From Microbacterium marinilacus (lineage in GTDB: Bacteria > Actinomycetota > Actinomycetes > Actinomycetales > Microbacteriaceae), in the NCBI RefSeq assembly GCF_019753765.1, contig NZ_JAIJZW010000009.1, positions 86,645-150,644 of the forward strand: a stretch of DNA of 64,000 nucleotides. Reading direction: 5' to 3'. Positions within the stretch are counted from its first letter, which is position 1. Each line of letters starts with the position of its first letter. The notes under the pieces are model-generated. The model was not told the origin of the DNA. It searched no databases and worked only from the letters and a program-made list of their open reading frames with translations. This document shows, one piece after another, positions 1-9,115 of this stretch. A program made the position numbers and the translations under genes.

Positions 1-79
1 CGGCGGCGGCGATGAGCTCGACGAGGTCGGCGCCCGCCGTCACCTCGCCGATGCCGGCCAGGGGCCAGACCGTCAGCAT
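1..79 (-). CDS. fbiB: Coenzyme F420-0:L-glutamate ligase (FbiB/CofE-type), N-terminal fragment
   Basis: Only the first 26 codons lie in the window; the gene runs off the left edge. The ATG at 79 opens a peptide beginning MLTVWPLAGIGEV, then a G-A-D-L stretch and an Ala-rich helix. This resembles the start of F420 gamma-glutamyl ligases, whose N-terminus usually reads ...GIxExxxGDDLxxLI. The family adds glutamates to coenzyme F420. It begins 7 bases after the stop of the GNAT gene on the same strand, so the two are probably co-transcribed. The LLM-class oxidoreductase at 35338 would be a natural F420 user. The call rests on a short peptide and is tentative. Confidence 0.55.
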   Translation of the reverse strand, partial: MLTVWPLAGIGEVTAGADLVELIAAA

Positions 80-86
80 CGGGCGC

Positions 87-656
87 TCAGGGACGTACGT
101 AGCGGACCTCGGTGAGGGTCTCACCGAGGAACTGCTCGTCGCGGCGGGCGCCGTCGAGGCGGAAGCCGCGCTTCTCGTAGAACGTGCGGGCGCCCGGGTA
201 GTCCTCGGCCAGCCACAGGTAGAGCGGCTCGCCGTCGTCGACGACGGCCTCGAACAGGGCGCGTCCGATGCCCTTGCGGTGCCACGAGTCGAGCAGGTAC
301 ACGAAGTACAGCTCGCGGGGCGCCGGCGCGTCCGCGTCGCGGGCGGGGCCGGCGGCGACGAAGCCGACGATCTCGCCGTCGACGAGCGCGGCGGCGTGAC
401 GGATCTCGTCGCTCTGCGAGGTGTAGTGCGTCCACAGCTCGGCGAGACGTCGGGGGGAGACGTTCTCGAGCGTCGCGCTGGAGATGAGGCCGTCATAGGT
501 CTCGTGCCAGACCTTCGCGTGCACGCGGCCCATGGCCTCCGCGTCCACGTCGCGGATCGGCCGGATCAGCAGCTCGTCGCTGTCGATCCTCTTGTCGGTG
601 CGGGGTGCCCGGGGGCCCGCTCCCTCGACGTCGGTGTGGGGGGATTCGGCTGCCAT
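87..656 (-). CDS. GNAT family N-acetyltransferase
   Basis: This 189-residue protein fits a single GNAT fold. The acetyl-CoA pyrophosphate-binding loop is visible as HRKGIGRAL about two thirds along, followed by the beta5/alpha4 region (LYLWLAEDYPGARTFYEKRGF) typical of the family. It should transfer an acyl group from acetyl-CoA to an amine; the acceptor cannot be predicted. The first 30 residues are polar and outside the domain, so a later start is possible. It lies 7 bases upstream of the F420 ligase gene on the same strand, suggesting one transcript. Confidence 0.85.
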   Translation of the reverse strand: MAAESPHTDVEGAGPRAPRTDKRIDSDELLIRPIRDVDAEAMGRVHAKVWHETYDGLISSATLENVSPRRLAELWTHYTSQSDEIRHAAALVDGEIVGFVAAGPARDADAPAPRELYFVYLLDSWHRKGIGRALFEAVVDDGEPLYLWLAEDYPGARTFYEKRGFRLDGARRDEQFLGETLTEVRYVRP

Positions 657-832
657 GGCCAGACTCTACGCACGGACGCGCGCCGTCGGGAAATCCGGCG
701 TCTTGCGCGTGGCGGGTCGGTGGCCGCTCCCCGGGCGCGCGCGGTCGTGGTCCGGACCCGGGCCGCGGATCTTTGTCGGGAGAGGACAACGCTTCGGGCC
801 TTCTCGTCTCGGATGTGCCAGCATCGCCCCTC

Positions 833-1393
833 GTGAACGTGATCTGGCGCACCCTTCTCGTGATGATCCGCGCCCGGCGGCGCCGCCGCCGTCAGGGCCT
901 GCTGCCGATGACGGCGGTCGGCCGGGTGCGGCTGACCACGCTGCCGACCGACATCGACCTGCTGCGCCACATGAACAACGGCCGCTACCTGTCGCTGTTC
1001 GACCTCGGCCGGTGGGACCTGATGGTGCGCACGGGGCTGATGGACGTCGTGAGCGCGCGGGGCTGGTACGCCGTGGTCGGCAACGAGACGATCACGTTCC
1101 GGCGTTCGCTGAAGCTCTGGCAGCGGTTCGAGGTGCAGACCCGTTGGATCGGGCACGACGACCGCGCCCTGTACCTGGAGCATCGCGCGGTCGTGCGGGG
1201 CGAGGTCTATGCCAGCGCGATCATCCGCGCACGGATGCTGCGCCGCTCGGGCGGCACCGTGCCGCTCGACGAGCTGTTCGCGGCGCTCGACCTGCCGGCG
1301 GAGCTGCCGGAGGTGCCGGCCTGGATGCACGACTGGGCGGCCGCCGCGACGCTGCCGTCCACGCGCCGCCCCGCGCCCAGCGACTGGGACTGA
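833..1393 (+). CDS. Thioesterase family protein (hotdog fold, 4HBT/THEM6-like)
   Basis: A 186-residue protein with the hotdog thioesterase signature DIDLLRHMNNGRYLSLFDLGRWDL in the first third. It probably hydrolyses an acyl-CoA-type thioester in the cytoplasm; substrate unknown. The GTG at 833 (VNVIWRTLLVMIRARRR) was chosen because the much longer open frame upstream has no family similarity and overlaps the divergent GNAT promoter. The basic N-terminal helix before the domain is shared by actinobacterial members, as far as I recall. It stands alone on the plus strand before the next membrane protein gene. Confidence 0.8.
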   Translation: MNVIWRTLLVMIRARRRRRRQGLLPMTAVGRVRLTTLPTDIDLLRHMNNGRYLSLFDLGRWDLMVRTGLMDVVSARGWYAVVGNETITFRRSLKLWQRFEVQTRWIGHDDRALYLEHRAVVRGEVYASAIIRARMLRRSGGTVPLDELFAALDLPAELPEVPAWMHDWAAAATLPSTRRPAPSDWD

Positions 1394-1478
1394 CCCCGCG
1401 GGGCCGCCGGATCGGGCGCGGCGCGCGTCGGGGCGGGCGCGGCGCGCGTCGGCGCCGGCGCGCCGCTATCCTCGGGCC

Positions 1479-2744
1479 ATGATCGCCCTGCGCATCGCGG
1501 CCGACCTCGCGCGCGTCATCGCGCACCGCTGGCCGGTGCTGCTGGCGTGGTGGCTGGGCGGCGTCGTGATGCGCGACCTCGCGCTGCGCGCGGCGGCCGA
1601 GGTCGCCATGGTCTCGCCGTTCGGCGGCGCGCTGGCGCTCTCGCTGGCGATGCTCACGCGACTGCTGGTGTTCGTCGCGATGCTGCTGGTGGTGCGCGAC
1701 GAGCTCGATCAGCTGCGCGGCGAGGAGGACGCCCCCGGGCGCGGCGCGTTCGCGCGCTCGCTGCTGACGGCCGCGCTGCCGTTCGCGGCGTTCTACCTCG
1801 CCAGCGGCCTGCTCGAGCAGGACTGGCGGGGGTACCTCGAGGTGGCGGGCGGGCGGTGGCTCGCGGAGCACCTCGGCGACGAGACGCCCGCGCCGGACCT
1901 CTGGGTCATCGGGCTCAACCTGCCGACGCTGATCGTCATCGCCGCGTGCCTCGTGGCGCGGATCGGCTGGCGCCGCCTGCAGGGCCGGGCGCCGTGGTGG
2001 ATCGGCGCCGGTGCCGTCGTCGTCGAGGTGCTCTGGGTGTTCCTGACCGCCTTCGTGGTCGACGATGGTCTGGCAACCCTCTGGGAGTGGCTGCAGACGC
2101 GGCAGCTGTCGGTGTGGATCGAGGACGCGCGGTCCTGGCTGGCGGCGCTCGCCGCCCCCCTCGCGTGGGTGTGGGACGCGGCGGCGCCGGCGGTCACCAT
2201 CGTGTTCGAGGCAGTGATCGTCCCGATCGCGTGGATGCTCACGGCGGCGACGGTGTACGGACGGTCGCTGGCGGACGCGGACGCGCCGGTCGGCAGCCTG
2301 CGGCGCCGCACGGCGACGGCCATGGCGGACGCGGCGAACGACCACGTCGCGACGGTCCGCGACGGAGCGCGGCTGGTCCGCCGCACCGGCCCCGTGCTCC
2401 TCGCGGCGTACTGCCTGCTGTTCGCGCTGATCGAGCTGGTCGAGCCGCTGACGTTCTTCCTCGTCACCCGCGCGATCGGGCCGCACGCCAAGGGCGACCT
2501 GATCGGCGCGATGCTGCCGGCGATCTCGCTGATCCCGTCGATGGTCGTCACGCCCATCCTCATCGCGCTCGTCGCGGCCGCCTGCAACGCCGCCGTCGCC
2601 CGGATCGCGACGGCGGGCCCGCCGGCCGGCTCAGAGCGTCCCGGAGAGCAGCAGGACGTCGACGGCGGCGTCGGCGGCCGTCACGCGCACGGTGACGACG
2701 AGGTCCTCGCGCGCGTCGCCCGGGACGAGGAAGACCGCGCGTAG
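1479..2744 (+). CDS. Multi-pass membrane protein of unknown function
   Basis: A 421-residue protein with about eight hydrophobic helices, starting MIALRIAADLARVIAHRWPVL. The ATG at 1479 precedes the first membrane segment. I do not recognise the family; it looks like other actinobacterial polytopic proteins of unknown role. The last 50 residues are hydrophilic (Gly/Asp/Arg-rich) and overlap, on the opposite strand, the last 114 bases of the convergent gene ending at 2631. That tail may be read-through past an ancestral stop rather than a domain. Confidence 0.7.
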   Translation: MIALRIAADLARVIAHRWPVLLAWWLGGVVMRDLALRAAAEVAMVSPFGGALALSLAMLTRLLVFVAMLLVVRDELDQLRGEEDAPGRGAFARSLLTAALPFAAFYLASGLLEQDWRGYLEVAGGRWLAEHLGDETPAPDLWVIGLNLPTLIVIAACLVARIGWRRLQGRAPWWIGAGAVVVEVLWVFLTAFVVDDGLATLWEWLQTRQLSVWIEDARSWLAALAAPLAWVWDAAAPAVTIVFEAVIVPIAWMLTAATVYGRSLADADAPVGSLRRRTATAMADAANDHVATVRDGARLVRRTGPVLLAAYCLLFALIELVEPLTFFLVTRAIGPHAKGDLIGAMLPAISLIPSMVVTPILIALVAAACNAAVARIATAGPPAGSERPGEQQDVDGGVGGRHAHGDDEVLARVARDEEDRA

Positions 2745-3164
2745 CTCATCCTGCTCGCCGCACGTCGCGGACCTCTCCACCTCGTCGTCCAGCAGCGTGG
2801 CGACCTCGGGGGCCCAGGCGCGCTCGTCGTCCGGCGCGCCGCGCGTATGCAGGCGCTGCTCGGCGAGGCCGGTGATCGCGCAGCCGAGCGCGTCGTCCCC
2901 CGTCGCGTAGGGGATCGCCGCCTCCACGATCCGGGCGCCGTCGGGCAGGGGGTCGTCCGGGTCGTGCAGGCGGGTGACGTCGGTGAGCGTCAGCGGGCCC
3001 CACGTCGCCTCGGCCGCCCGGGCCTGGCCGCCCGGGGCGAGACGGAGCGGCACGAGGTCGTCGCCGTCGGCGTGCTCGAGCAGGTCGCCGCCGCCGAGCA
3101 CCACGATCGCCGCCACCACGACGGCCCCCAGCGCGAACGCCTCGCGCACGCGCGACCGGCTCAC
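2631..3164 (-). CDS. Membrane-anchored protein of unknown function (third of a trio)
   Basis: A 177-residue protein starting at a GTG that overlaps the stop of the upstream gene (GTGA), so translation is probably coupled. An N-terminal hydrophobic helix (AFALGAVVVAAIVVLGGG) is followed by an exported beta-rich domain with three cysteines. No family recognised. It is the last of four genes read from 4919 downwards with stop-start overlaps at every junction, so the four products probably act together at the membrane. Its 3' end overlaps the convergent gene by 114 bases. Confidence 0.7.
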   Translation of the reverse strand: MSRSRVREAFALGAVVVAAIVVLGGGDLLEHADGDDLVPLRLAPGGQARAAEATWGPLTLTDVTRLHDPDDPLPDGARIVEAAIPYATGDDALGCAITGLAEQRLHTRGAPDDERAWAPEVATLLDDEVERSATCGEQDELRAVFLVPGDAREDLVVTVRVTAADAAVDVLLLSGTL

Positions 3165-3721
3165 GAGGCCCACCCCCAGGCCTCGACGACCTCGACGGCC
3201 GCCGGCGGCGCGTCGAGGTCGAGGTCGAGCACGAGCTGGTCGTCGAGGCGCACGTCGACCGACGGGCCCAGCGTCAGGCGGGCGCTGCCGTGAGCCGCGC
3301 CCGCGGGCACCTCGAAGACCAGGCTGCCGCGCACCGGCAGGCCCGCGCGCAGCGTCGCGTCCTCGGCGGTCCCGTCGACGCGGTCGCTGGGCGTGTAGGT
3401 CGCGCCGCCGAGCTCGAGCTCGACCTGCTCGAGACGGGCACCGGGCTCCGCCCCGGTGGCGTCGAGCACCACGTCGACGACCACCCACGTCCCGTCGAGC
3501 CTGCCGCCGTCGGTCTCGACCGCCTCCGCGACGCGCACGGCCTCGGGCGTGACGGCGAACGTCCGCCCGACCGCCTGCTCGCCCATCCGCATCGGGACGA
3601 CGAAGGGCATCTCCACGGCGGCCACCGAGTAGACGAGGTGCGTCCGCGGCGTGACGGCGGTCACGACGCAGGCCGCCGCCGCGAGGGCCGCGGCCAGACC
3701 CCACGCCGCCCGCGGGCTCAT
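3161..3721 (-). CDS. Membrane-anchored Ig-like (DUF4352-like) protein
   Basis: A 186-residue protein with an N-terminal hydrophobic segment (AAWGLAAALAAAACVVTAV) and an exported beta-rich domain. The pattern VVVDVVLDATG...RGSLVFEVPAGA...ARLTLGP resembles the immunoglobulin-like DUF4352 fold of secreted actinobacterial proteins; this is similarity by eye only. The ATG at 3721 overlaps the upstream stop (ATGA), and its own stop overlaps the next start. Its role is unknown. It probably forms a membrane complex with its neighbours. Confidence 0.65.
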   Translation of the reverse strand: MSPRAAWGLAAALAAAACVVTAVTPRTHLVYSVAAVEMPFVVPMRMGEQAVGRTFAVTPEAVRVAEAVETDGGRLDGTWVVVDVVLDATGAEPGARLEQVELELGGATYTPSDRVDGTAEDATLRAGLPVRGSLVFEVPAGAAHGSARLTLGPSVDVRLDDQLVLDLDLDAPPAAVEVVEAWGWAS

Positions 3722-4392
3722 CCGGTCCCTCCCGTGTCGTCGGCGATCGGCAGGGTCGCCTCGGCGGCGGGGACGTAGCCGCCCCACGCCCAGTCGTCGC
3801 CGAGCACGGTGAACTGTCGCAGCGTGCCGTCGAGCACCGTGATCCGCAGCTCGTCGCCGGCGGCGAGGGCCTCGGCCGGGACGTCCCAGCGCAGCGTCGT
3901 CGCGACCGGCACGCCCGGCTGCAGCGTCGACACGACCGAGCCGTCGTCCGTGCGCTCGATCCGCACGTCGGCGTCCTCGGGCAGGCCCGCGACGGTCACG
4001 GCGTCGGTGAAGACGTCGTGCGCGTTGAGTGGACGGTCCCAGCGGTTCTCTATCTCGAGGGACACCAGCAGCGCCGCCTCGCCGTCGTCGAGGAACAGCT
4101 CGGGGTCGTCCGTGAGCGACGCCGACGCGAAGCCCACCGCGAGCTGGTCGTTCTCGTGCACGTCGCCGGCCGCCAGACGCACCGGCGGTGCCGCCGCCCG
4201 GTCGGCAGGCGCGAGCCCGCCGACCAGCCACACGACGCCGACCGCCGCCGCGAGCGCGGCGAGGACGAGCCACGGGGCGGGGCCGAGCTCGGCGAGGGCG
4301 CCCCAAGCCCTGCGGGCGAGCGGGCGAACCCGCCCCTCTGCCGATGTCGCATCCGATGTCGGGCCCGGCGCCCCGGTGCCCGCCGCGCTCAC
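3718..4392 (-). CDS. Membrane-anchored protein with exported beta-sandwich domain
   Basis: A 224-residue protein starting at a GTG at 4392 that overlaps the DUF1990 gene's stop. After about 40 polar residues a single membrane helix (APWLVLAALAAAVGVVWLVGGLA) is followed by an extracytoplasmic region with alternating beta strands (LLVSLEIENRWDRPL, TTLRWDVPAEALAAGDELRITV). It resembles the next protein in topology and perhaps fold. Function unknown; the gene order suggests a joint role with the flanking overlapped genes. Confidence 0.65.
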   Translation of the reverse strand: MSAAGTGAPGPTSDATSAEGRVRPLARRAWGALAELGPAPWLVLAALAAAVGVVWLVGGLAPADRAAAPPVRLAAGDVHENDQLAVGFASASLTDDPELFLDDGEAALLVSLEIENRWDRPLNAHDVFTDAVTVAGLPEDADVRIERTDDGSVVSTLQPGVPVATTLRWDVPAEALAAGDELRITVLDGTLRQFTVLGDDWAWGGYVPAAEATLPIADDTGGTG

Positions 4393-4919
4393 GTCGCCCC
4401 CGACGGCACGAGCGCCCGCAGATAGCGCTGCGTGTAGGCGCGCTGCAGCAGCCGCACCAGCGGCCCGCCCGCGCGAAGCCACCAGGTGGCGGGGCGCGAG
4501 AACGCCCGGATGCGGACCCAGACGGATCCATCCGGGTCCTGCTCCACGAGGAAGGCCTCCTCGCCGCTCTCGGGGTGCCCCGGCAGGGTGCCGTAGGCGA
4601 AGCCCCGCACGAAGGGCTCGTCGACGACGTACACGACGCGACAGGGGACGTCGCGCGGCCAGAGGCCGATGCGCAGCACGGCGCGGTCCCCGGCGGCGAT
4701 CGGACGGCGCTCGGCATCCCCCGGCGCGCTCACCCGGATGCCCGACCGGCGTTGGATGCCCCACCGCAGGATCTCGTCGCCCGCCTCCCGCCAGCCCGCG
4801 TCGTCGCCGAGCCTCGTGCGGACGTCGATGGCGCGGTAGCCGCGCGGGGGATGGCGCAGCAGGTCGTCGCGACGGGTGCCGCCGACCTCGCCGTAGGTGT
4901 ACGCGTCCCCCTTGCGCAT
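4389..4919 (-). CDS. DUF1990 family protein
   Basis: A 176-residue protein with the features of DUF1990: an N-terminal YGEVGGTR segment, WGIQRRSG, and the conserved GFAYGTLPGHPESGEEAFLVE block near residue 110. Members are small, soluble and found across actinobacteria; the biochemical role is unknown. It is the first gene of the four-gene overlapped set running down to 2631, and the ATG at 4919 lies in the intergenic space before the divergent putA, so the promoter is probably between 4920 and 5011. Confidence 0.85.
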   Translation of the reverse strand: MRKGDAYTYGEVGGTRRDDLLRHPPRGYRAIDVRTRLGDDAGWREAGDEILRWGIQRRSGIRVSAPGDAERRPIAAGDRAVLRIGLWPRDVPCRVVYVVDEPFVRGFAYGTLPGHPESGEEAFLVEQDPDGSVWVRIRAFSRPATWWLRAGGPLVRLLQRAYTQRYLRALVPSGAT

Positions 4920-5011
4920 GCGCCCATCCTGGCAGGTCCGGCTGCCGGGCGGGGGATCGGCTCCCGGCGCCGTTCCGGCCGCAACCGAGGGGCGCGTCCT
5001 AGGCTGATCGC

Positions 5012-8000
5012 ATGTCCGACGACCTCGACCCGCAGCAGCTCCCGGACGGCGACCTCGTCGAGGCCGCGATCGCGCTCGCGCGCCGATGGGTCGACGAGGC
5101 GGCGGACGTGAAGGCGGACGCGGCCGCGGAGCGGCTCGCCGGCGTGCTGAGGGATCCGAAGGGCCTGCCGTTCACGCTCGGCTTCGTCGACGGGGTGATG
5201 CGGCCCGAGAGCCTCGCCGCCGCGGCCGGCAACCTCGCCCGGGTCGCGCCCCTGGCCCCGGGGTTCCTGCCCTGGTACCTGCGCGGCGCCGTCCGCGCGG
5301 GCGGCCTCGTCGCGCCGGTGCTGCCCGCCCCGGTCGTCCCGATCGCGCGCCGCGTGCTGCGCGAGATGGTCGGCCACCTCATCGTCGACGCCCGCCCCGA
5401 GAAGCTCGGCCCCGCGCTCGCCGCGCTGCGGGAGGACGGGGCGCGCCTGAACCTCAACCTGCTCGGCGAGGCGGTCCTCGGCGAGCAGGAGGCGGGACGA
5501 CGCCTCGCGGGCATCCGCGAGCTGGTGGAGCGGCCCGACGTCGACTACGTGTCCGTCAAGGTGTCGGCCATCGCGAGCCGCCTGTCGATGTGGGCGTTCG
5601 ACGAGACCGTCGAGCACGTGGTGGAGCGGCTGCGCCCCCTGTACCTGTCGGCGGCGTCGCACGGCACGTTCCTCAACCTGGACATGGAGGAGTACCGCGA
5701 CCTCGACCTGACGATCGCGGTCTTCGAGCGGCTGCTCGACGACCCCGAGCTGACGACGTACCGCGCGGGGATCGTCCTGCAGGCCTACCTGCCCGACGCG
5801 TTGCCCGCCCTCGAGCGCCTCACCGACTGGGCGACGGCGCGGGTGGACGGCGGCGGGGCCCCGGTCAAGGTGCGGCTCGTCAAGGGCGCGAACCTCGCGA
5901 TGGAGCGCGTGGACGCCGCCGTCCACGGCTGGCCGCTCGCCACCCACGGCTCGAAGCTCGACACCGACGCCGCCTACCTGCGGTGTCTCGACCACGCGCT
6001 GCGCCCCGAGCGCACTCGCGCCGTGACGGTGGGCGTCGCGGGGCACAACCTGTTCGACATCGCCTATGCGTGGCTGCTCGCCGGCGAGCGGGGCCTGCGC
6101 GGCACGGGAGCCGGCGCGACGTCGGCCCTGGAGTTCGAGATGCTGCTGGGCATGGCCCAGGGGCAGGTGGCGGCGGTCTCCCGCGAGGTCGGGCCCGTGC
6201 TGCTCTACGTGCCGGTGGTGGCCCCGTCCGAGTTCGATGTCGCGATCAGCTACCTCGCGCGTCGCCTGGAGGAGAACGCGTCGGGTGAGAACTTCCTCTC
6301 GGCGGCGTTCGGGATGCACGAGGACGACGCGCTGTTCGCGCGGGAGCGCGACCGGTTCGTCGCGTCGGTCGCGCGTGCCGCGGACCCCTCGCTGCCCGCG
6401 GGCCCGAACCGTGAGCAGGACCGCGCGGACGTGCCGTCGCCCGAGGAGATCGCGGCGGCGGGCGACGACGACATGACCCAGGTCGCGCTGGACATCGCCC
6501 GGGGGTCCGGCTCGTCCGCCGTCGCGACGGCGGACGACACCGTGGCGCTCGAGCCCGCCGACGAGTTCCGCGCGGTCGCGGAGGCGGACGTCGTCGAGAC
6601 CGCGGTGTTCGCTCAGCGCGAGGTGGGCGCGGCGGCGGGCGCCCCGGGCTTCCGGAACGCGCCGGACACCGATCCCGCCCTGCCGGACAACCGTGAGTGG
6701 GCTCGTCAGATCCTCGCCCGGATCCCGTCGTCGACCGCCGGCGACGCGACGGTCGCCGCGGCCCTGGTCTCCGACGCGGACGCCCTCGAGGAGATCGTCG
6801 CCCGCGTCCGGGCCGCCGGGGAGGAGTGGGGCCGCCGGCCGGCCGCCGAGCGCGGCGGCATGCTGCAGCGCGCCGCGCGCTCGCTCGAGGCGCGCCGGGC
6901 CGAGCTGATCGAGGTGGCCGGGTCGGAGACGGGCAAGGTCTTCGCCGAGGCCGACGTCGAGGTGAGTGAGGCCGTCGACTTCGCGAACTACTACGGCGCC
7001 ACCGCCCGCGAGCTCGACCGCGTCGCGGGCGCCGTGTTCGAGCCGTCGCGGCTGACGGTGGTGGCACCGCCGTGGAACTTCCCCGTGGCGATCCCGGCCG
7101 GCGGGGTGCTGGCGGCGCTCGCCGCGGGCTCCGGAGTGGTGTTCAAGCCCGCGCCCCAGGCGCGCCGCTGCGCGGCGGTGGTCGCCGAGGCGCTGTGGGA
7201 TGCGGGCATCCCGCGCGACCTGCTCGCCCTCGTCGACATCGCCGAGGGCGACGGCGGGCCGGACGACCTGGGCCGGCGGCTGATCGCGCACGAGACCGTC
7301 GACCGGGTGATCCTGACCGGATCGTTCGAGACCGCGCGGCTGTTCCGCGGCTGGCGGCCCGACCTGCCGCTGCTCGCCGAGACCAGCGGCAAGAACGCGA
7401 TGATCGTCACCCCGTCCGCCGACCTCGACCTCGCGGCGGCCGACCTGGTGCGCAGCGCGTTCGGACACGCCGGCCAGAAGTGCTCGGCGGCGTCGCTGGC
7501 CATCCTCGTCGGCCCGGTCGGCCGCTCCCGGCGCTTCGCGAGACAGCTCGTCGACGCGACCCGCTCGCTGCGCGTCGGCCCTCCCTCCGACCCGCTGTCG
7601 GAGATCGGGCCCGTGATCGAGGTGCCCTCGGGCAAGCTCGAGTGGGCGCTGACCACCCTGGACGACGGCGAGCAGTGGCTCGTGCAGCCCCGGCCGCTGC
7701 GCGACACCGGCTGGGACGCGGCGGAGGGCGACGGCAGGTTCTGGACGCCCGGCATCCGCACGGGCGTGCAGCCCGGATCGCGCTTCCACCGCGAGGAGTT
7801 CTTCGGCCCCGTGCTCGGCGTGATGCACGCCCCCTCGCTGGCGCGGGCGATCGAGCTGCAGAACGCCGTCGAGTACGGGCTGACGGCCGGTCTCTACACG
7901 CAGGACCCCGACGACCTCGAGGAGTGGCTCGAGACGGTCGAGGCCGGCAACCTCTACGTCAACCGCGGCATCACCGGCGCGATCGTGCAGCGCCAGCCCT

Positions 8001-8881
8001 TCGGCGGCTGGAAGCGGTCGTCGGTCGGCGCCGGCGCCAAGGCGGGCGGGCCGAACCACCTGATCGGGCTCGGGTCGTGGCGGCCCTCGTCGGGAGGCCC
8101 GTCCGGCAAGGCGCTGCAGCTGCGGGGTCTCGACACCCGCATCGTCGCGCTGATCGAGGCGGCCCAGCCCTCGCTGAGCCACGACGAGCACGACTGGCTG
8201 CGCCGCGCCGCGCTGTCGGACGCGATCGCGTGGGATCGCGAGTTCGGCAAGGTCAAGGACGTCTCGCAGCTGGGTGTGGAGCGCAACCTGTTCCGCTACC
8301 GCCCCGCCGACGTGGCGGTGCGGGCGACCGCCGACGCCACCTGGCAGTCGGTGCTGCGCGTCGCGATCGCGGGCGTCCGCGTCGACGGCGGGTTCACGCT
8401 CTCGGCGCCGGTGGGGCTGCCGCAGGCCGTGCGCCGCGTGCTGGGTCAGCTGGGGGTGCCGGTGCACGTCGAGACCGACGAGCAGTGGATCCAGCGCATG
8501 CGCGGGCCGGTGGACGCGGCCGCGGCGAGCGGCCCCGACGGCGCGCCGGCTCCGGAGGCGGACGCCGCCGGGGACCGTCCGACCGAGGGCGCGCCGCCCG
8601 CCGAGCCCGCGCCGGTGACCGGCACGATCTCCGTGGGACAGCTGATCGGCGACCAGTCGCGGCCGGGGCGGGCGCGCCTGATCGGATCGCGCGAGTCCGT
8701 CGCCGCACTGCACGGCGCCCTCGCGGCGGCGATCGGCGGCGACCCCGACCTGGCGGTGTACGCGGGTGACGTGACCACGGCCGGCCGCGTCGAGCTGCTG
8801 CCCTTCCTGCGCGAGCAGTCGATCTCGATCACCGCCCACCGGTTCGGCAACCCCGACGCGTGGAGCGCCGAGGTCATCTGA
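5012..8881 (+). CDS. putA: Bifunctional proline dehydrogenase / L-glutamate gamma-semialdehyde dehydrogenase
   Basis: A 1289-residue fused PutA. The first 480 residues form the FAD-dependent proline dehydrogenase barrel (KVSAI, LNLDMEEYRDL, EFEMLLGMAQGQ, RRLEENASGENFL). Residues from about 560 to 1030 form the P5C dehydrogenase, with the APPWNFP block, Glu790 in AETSGKN and catalytic Cys824 in HAGQKCSA. A C-terminal region of about 230 residues with an Ala/Pro-rich linker completes it. It oxidises proline to glutamate, feeding electrons to the quinone pool. The P5C half would also accept the product of the ornithine aminotransferase encoded at 11402. Length fits the family. The ATG at 5012 is well placed. 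Confidence 0.96.
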   Translation: MSDDLDPQQLPDGDLVEAAIALARRWVDEAADVKADAAAERLAGVLRDPKGLPFTLGFVDGVMRPESLAAAAGNLARVAPLAPGFLPWYLRGAVRAGGLVAPVLPAPVVPIARRVLREMVGHLIVDARPEKLGPALAALREDGARLNLNLLGEAVLGEQEAGRRLAGIRELVERPDVDYVSVKVSAIASRLSMWAFDETVEHVVERLRPLYLSAASHGTFLNLDMEEYRDLDLTIAVFERLLDDPELTTYRAGIVLQAYLPDALPALERLTDWATARVDGGGAPVKVRLVKGANLAMERVDAAVHGWPLATHGSKLDTDAAYLRCLDHALRPERTRAVTVGVAGHNLFDIAYAWLLAGERGLRGTGAGATSALEFEMLLGMAQGQVAAVSREVGPVLLYVPVVAPSEFDVAISYLARRLEENASGENFLSAAFGMHEDDALFARERDRFVASVARAADPSLPAGPNREQDRADVPSPEEIAAAGDDDMTQVALDIARGSGSSAVATADDTVALEPADEFRAVAEADVVETAVFAQREVGAAAGAPGFRNAPDTDPALPDNREWARQILARIPSSTAGDATVAAALVSDADALEEIVARVRAAGEEWGRRPAAERGGMLQRAARSLEARRAELIEVAGSETGKVFAEADVEVSEAVDFANYYGATARELDRVAGAVFEPSRLTVVAPPWNFPVAIPAGGVLAALAAGSGVVFKPAPQARRCAAVVAEALWDAGIPRDLLALVDIAEGDGGPDDLGRRLIAHETVDRVILTGSFETARLFRGWRPDLPLLAETSGKNAMIVTPSADLDLAAADLVRSAFGHAGQKCSAASLAILVGPVGRSRRFARQLVDATRSLRVGPPSDPLSEIGPVIEVPSGKLEWALTTLDDGEQWLVQPRPLRDTGWDAAEGDGRFWTPGIRTGVQPGSRFHREEFFGPVLGVMHAPSLARAIELQNAVEYGLTAGLYTQDPDDLEEWLETVEAGNLYVNRGITGAIVQRQPFGGWKRSSVGAGAKAGGPNHLIGLGSWRPSSGGPSGKALQLRGLDTRIVALIEAAQPSLSHDEHDWLRRAALSDAIAWDREFGKVKDVSQLGVERNLFRYRPADVAVRATADATWQSVLRVAIAGVRVDGGFTLSAPVGLPQAVRRVLGQLGVPVHVETDEQWIQRMRGPVDAAAASGPDGAPAPEADAAGDRPTEGAPPAEPAPVTGTISVGQLIGDQSRPGRARLIGSRESVAALHGALAAAIGGDPDLAVYAGDVTTAGRVELLPFLREQSISITAHRFGNPDAWSAEVI

Positions 8882-9115
8882 CGTCGCCGGACGGGGACGC
8901 CGCGTCGCCGGAGCGATCGCGGCGCGTCCGCGCCGCTGCACGATCCAGATGGATCGGCCTCGCGCTGGGAGGGGGCTCCTTCCCGCGCTCGAACGCCCCG
9001 ATCTGGCCCCGCATCTCCCCGCCCGCGTGGTTCGGACGGAGATCCCGTGTCCTCCGGGGCGTCTCGATGGCATCGCTCCGGTGAAGGCGACATCTCCGTG
9101 GGAAGCGCGCGCAGC

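Noticed and set aside
4730..9073. A 1447-residue open frame antisense to putA
   Set aside because: It has low-complexity Arg/Ala/Gly content with no domain, and mirrors third-position GC of the true gene; similar long antisense frames occur at 17364-20609 and 38254-41091.
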